Below are positions 4,412 through 6,001 of a stretch of 6,001 bases of DNA, piece by piece. Within the stretch, counting starts at the first letter, position 1, and every line of letters starts with the position of its first letter. The position numbers and the translations under genes were made by a program. Source of the stretch: Candidatus Gastranaerophilales bacterium (lineage in GTDB: Bacteria > Cyanobacteriota > Vampirovibrionia > Gastranaerophilales > Gastranaerophilaceae); contig CALVEE010000187.1 of the NCBI GenBank assembly GCA_944326495.1, positions 1-6,001 on the forward strand, in the 5' to 3' direction. The notes beneath the pieces were generated by a model. It was not told where the DNA came from and made no database searches. It saw only the letters and a list, made by a program, of their open reading frames with translations.

Positions 4412-5158
4412 CTATTGCAAACTTTCAATTATTCTTAAATATTCTTTTTGTGACTCTAAAACCATTTCTGATATAAAGTTTATAAATGGTTCATATTTTT
4501 TACGGTTAGTTTCCTGTAATGCTCTTATGTAATCCGCCCGAGCAATCGGCGGGATTATTGTAATATTATATCCGGACTGTAATAATGCTAAATTCATTAA
4601 TAACCTGGCAACACGCCCGTTACCGTCAATAAAAGGATGTATATTTACGAATAATGCGTGTACCATAGCAGCATATTCAACAGGATGTGAGGATTGTTTT
4701 ATTTGATGCAATTCAACTATAAATTCCTGCATTTTTTGATTTATTTCATCCGGCTTAGGAAAACTCACATCCGCACCGGTCACGATTACTGACTTTTGTC
4801 TGTATATACCAGCATTCTCTATATCAATTTTTGTATAGAAAATTTTGTGTAAACATTTTATATCATCTTCTGTAATACAATTTGACTCCGCAAGTTCAAG
4901 CAATTTATTATACGCTTCAGAGTGTCCTAGTGTTTCAAGATGATCCCGCATAGGCTTACCGTTAATTGTAAGTCCGTCCTCAATAACCACCTTTGTTTCT
5001 GCTAAATCCAGAATATTTCCCTCTAAAGCATTTGAAGAGTAAGTAAGCCCGATTTTATAATATTCCCGGATTTGTTTTAATATATCTAATCCCAACGGCC
5101 TAAAACTATCTATTTGGGACTTTAATTTATCTGTTTCACTAATCCGGTTTTTGTGCAT
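4412..5158 (-). CDS. Fic-domain protein, class II AMPylase type
   Basis: Fic enzymes transfer AMP (sometimes another nucleotide-derived group) from NTP to a hydroxyl side chain of a target protein. The complete active-site motif HPFIDGNGRVAR is at 174-185, with catalytic His174 and the phosphate/Mg-binding DGNGR. The flap region follows GIYR at 117-120. An autoinhibitory motif of the form (S/T)xxxE(G/N) is visible as SNALEG (42-47) in the N-terminal part of the same chain, the class II arrangement, so activity should be restrained until Glu46 is displaced. There is no separate antitoxin gene, as expected for class II. The length is 248 residues with no membrane span or secretion signal. It is the first gene of the fic-rsmE-cca run, with its own promoter. 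The ATG at 5158 has only a weak GGGG-type RBS and a very short leader. The target is unknown; self-AMPylation, a housekeeping regulator or a toxin-like role all remain possible. Confidence 0.92.
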   Translation of the reverse strand: MHKNRISETDKLKSQIDSFRPLGLDILKQIREYYKIGLTYSSNALEGNILDLAETKVVIEDGLTINGKPMRDHLETLGHSEAYNKLLELAESNCITEDDIKCLHKIFYTKIDIENAGIYRQKSVIVTGADVSFPKPDEINQKMQEFIVELHQIKQSSHPVEYAAMVHALFVNIHPFIDGNGRVARLLMNLALLQSGYNITIIPPIARADYIRALQETNRKKYEPFINFISEMVLESQKEYLRIIESLQ

Positions 5159-5176
5159 AACATTTTCCCCGTGACT

Positions 5177-5205
5177 ATTATATCATAAAACACACTGAAT
5201 AACAC
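5177..5205 (-). promoter_or_regulatory. Extended -10 promoter for fic-rsmE-cca
   Basis: On the minus strand a perfect TATAAT (5182-5177) is preceded by TGA (5185-5183), an extended -10. A poor -35, GTGTTA (5205-5200), lies 17 bases upstream, as is common with extended -10 promoters. Transcription would start near 5170, about 11 bases before the fic ATG. It lies in the 54-base gap after the MATE stop, where no terminator is seen, so read-through from the transporter gene could add to it. Confidence 0.6.
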
Positions 5206-5212
5206 TTGTTTA

Positions 5213-6001
5213 TCACAATGAAGTCCTGCAAGAGGTTTCTTTGTAGTCAGTTTTGAATTTTTGGATAAGCGTCGTAAGCATTATTGTACATAAAATTATA
5301 GCAGATACCCCTAAACTATACCAGAAGCCTAAAAGATTTAATTTCAAATGCAAGGCAAAATAACAGCCAAGAGGAATTGATACAAACCAGTATGCGATAA
5401 GATTTGATATCATAACTATACTCGTCTGTTTAATTCCCTTAAATACTCCTGCAAGAGCAACCTGAAGCCCGTCAAATATCTGGAAGAAACATAGTACATA
5501 AGCGACCGGAATACAAACTTTAATTAATTCCGCATCACTAGTAAATAATCTTACAAGAAATTCCGGAATAAGCCCGACTACAATCGCAGAACAGGTCATA
5601 AACGCAACGCATAATCCAATACCGGTGTAAGCATATGTTTTTAATGATTTATAATACCTTGCGCCGTTTGCAAAGCCTACTTTTACGGCAGTCGCATTTG
5701 ATATAGCAAGCGGAACCATAAAAGATACACTTGTTAAAGTACATACGATATTTTGAGCTGCTGCATAAATTCCCCCGACACGTCCCATAATAACCGTTAT
5801 AGCATTAAATCCTATGAATTCTATCATAACGGCAAGTGATGCCGGAGTGCCGACTTTTACTAAATCTTTATAATAATTTTTGTCTTTGTGATGCTTAATA
5901 TTTACTTTTCTGAAACAATAGAAAAACAGAACCAAACCCATTAAATATCTTGTAATCAAACTTGCAACAGCAAGCCCGCCTGCACTCATCTCCGGAATAG
6001 G
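5213..6001 (-). CDS. MATE-family multidrug/Na+ or H+ antiporter (5' part outside window)
   Basis: An inner-membrane secondary transporter that exports organic cations, drugs or metabolites in exchange for Na+ or H+. The visible 262 residues are about the C-terminal 60% of a typical 440-460-residue protein. The frame stays open through the window edge and reads PIPEM into the Met at 5989, and the IPEMSAGGLAVASLITRY segment matches the internal family pattern, so that Met is not the start. Seven hydrophobic spans are visible (numbered from that Met, about 8-26, 47-66, 82-103, 119-141, 158-178, 190-212, 219-243), fitting TM6-TM12. Family hallmarks are IYAAAQNIV (74-82) and SVSFMVPLAISNATAVKVG (87-105), the start of the second MatE repeat. 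The cytoplasmic tail is short and basic. Substrate cannot be told. It ends 54 bases before fic in the same direction. Confidence 0.9.
   Translation of the reverse strand, partial: PIPEMSAGGLAVASLITRYLMGLVLFFYCFRKVNIKHHKDKNYYKDLVKVGTPASLAVMIEFIGFNAITVIMGRVGGIYAAAQNIVCTLTSVSFMVPLAISNATAVKVGFANGARYYKSLKTYAYTGIGLCVAFMTCSAIVVGLIPEFLVRLFTSDAELIKVCIPVAYVLCFFQIFDGLQVALAGVFKGIKQTSIVMISNLIAYWFVSIPLGCYFALHLKLNLLGFWYSLGVSAIILCTIMLTTLIQKFKTDYKETSCRTSL

Noticed and set aside
4347..4532. A 61-codon plus-strand frame across the fic/rsmE junction
   Set aside because: It is antisense to the conserved ends of two recognised genes and has no promoter or RBS support.
5987..5989. The ATG at 5989 as the start of the MATE gene
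   Set aside because: The frame continues upstream to the window edge with family-like residues, there is no RBS, and the protein would lack the first five or so membrane spans.

Overview
The window is a low-GC bacterial chromosome segment with tightly packed genes and one repeat-rich, non-coding convergent gap. It encodes household translation functions (ribosomal protein S16, a 16S rRNA methyltransferase, a tRNA CCA-adding enzyme), a Fic-domain AMPylase-type enzyme, a MATE-family efflux transporter, an unrecognised 214-residue protein and a 28-residue membrane microprotein. The host cannot be fixed from the sequence. The low GC, the K/A/E-rich S16 tail and an HLR1-like direct repeat (the site of the cyanobacterial regulator RpaB) would fit a non-photosynthetic gut relative of Cyanobacteria (Gastranaerophilales/Vampirovibrionia), but a Clostridia-like or other low-GC host is not excluded.

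Layout. At 1-83 (+) is the last 26 codons of an unidentified gene. It is met tail-to-tail by a tiny minus-strand gene at 80-166, and the two stop codons share one CTAG palindrome. The 167-326 spacer is divergent: it carries a minus-strand promoter and RBS for the microprotein, a triple TTACA repeat, and a strong Shine-Dalgarno serving a TTG-started orphan gene at 327-971 (+). A 150-base spacer with a possible promoter and two stem-loops leads into rpsP (1122-1505, +), which ends at a textbook bidirectional terminator (1523-1554).

From 1560 to 2220 there is no credible gene. The stretch is richer in G+C than its surroundings and is a mosaic of hairpins, inverted copies (a perfect 24-bp pair at 1873-1896 and 2109-2132) and imperfect direct repeats, lying between the 3' ends of rpsP and cca.

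From 2221 to the window end all genes are on the minus strand. The order of transcription is MATE transporter (5' end beyond the window), then, from its own extended -10 promoter, fic (4412-5158), rsmE (3656-4396) and cca (2221-3672). fic and rsmE are 15 bases apart and rsmE and cca overlap by 17 bases, so these three very probably form one operon. Two members act on RNA of the translation machinery (16S U1498 methylation, tRNA 3' CCA), and the Fic enzyme travels with them. The cca protein carries an unusual four-cysteine insertion in its HD domain.
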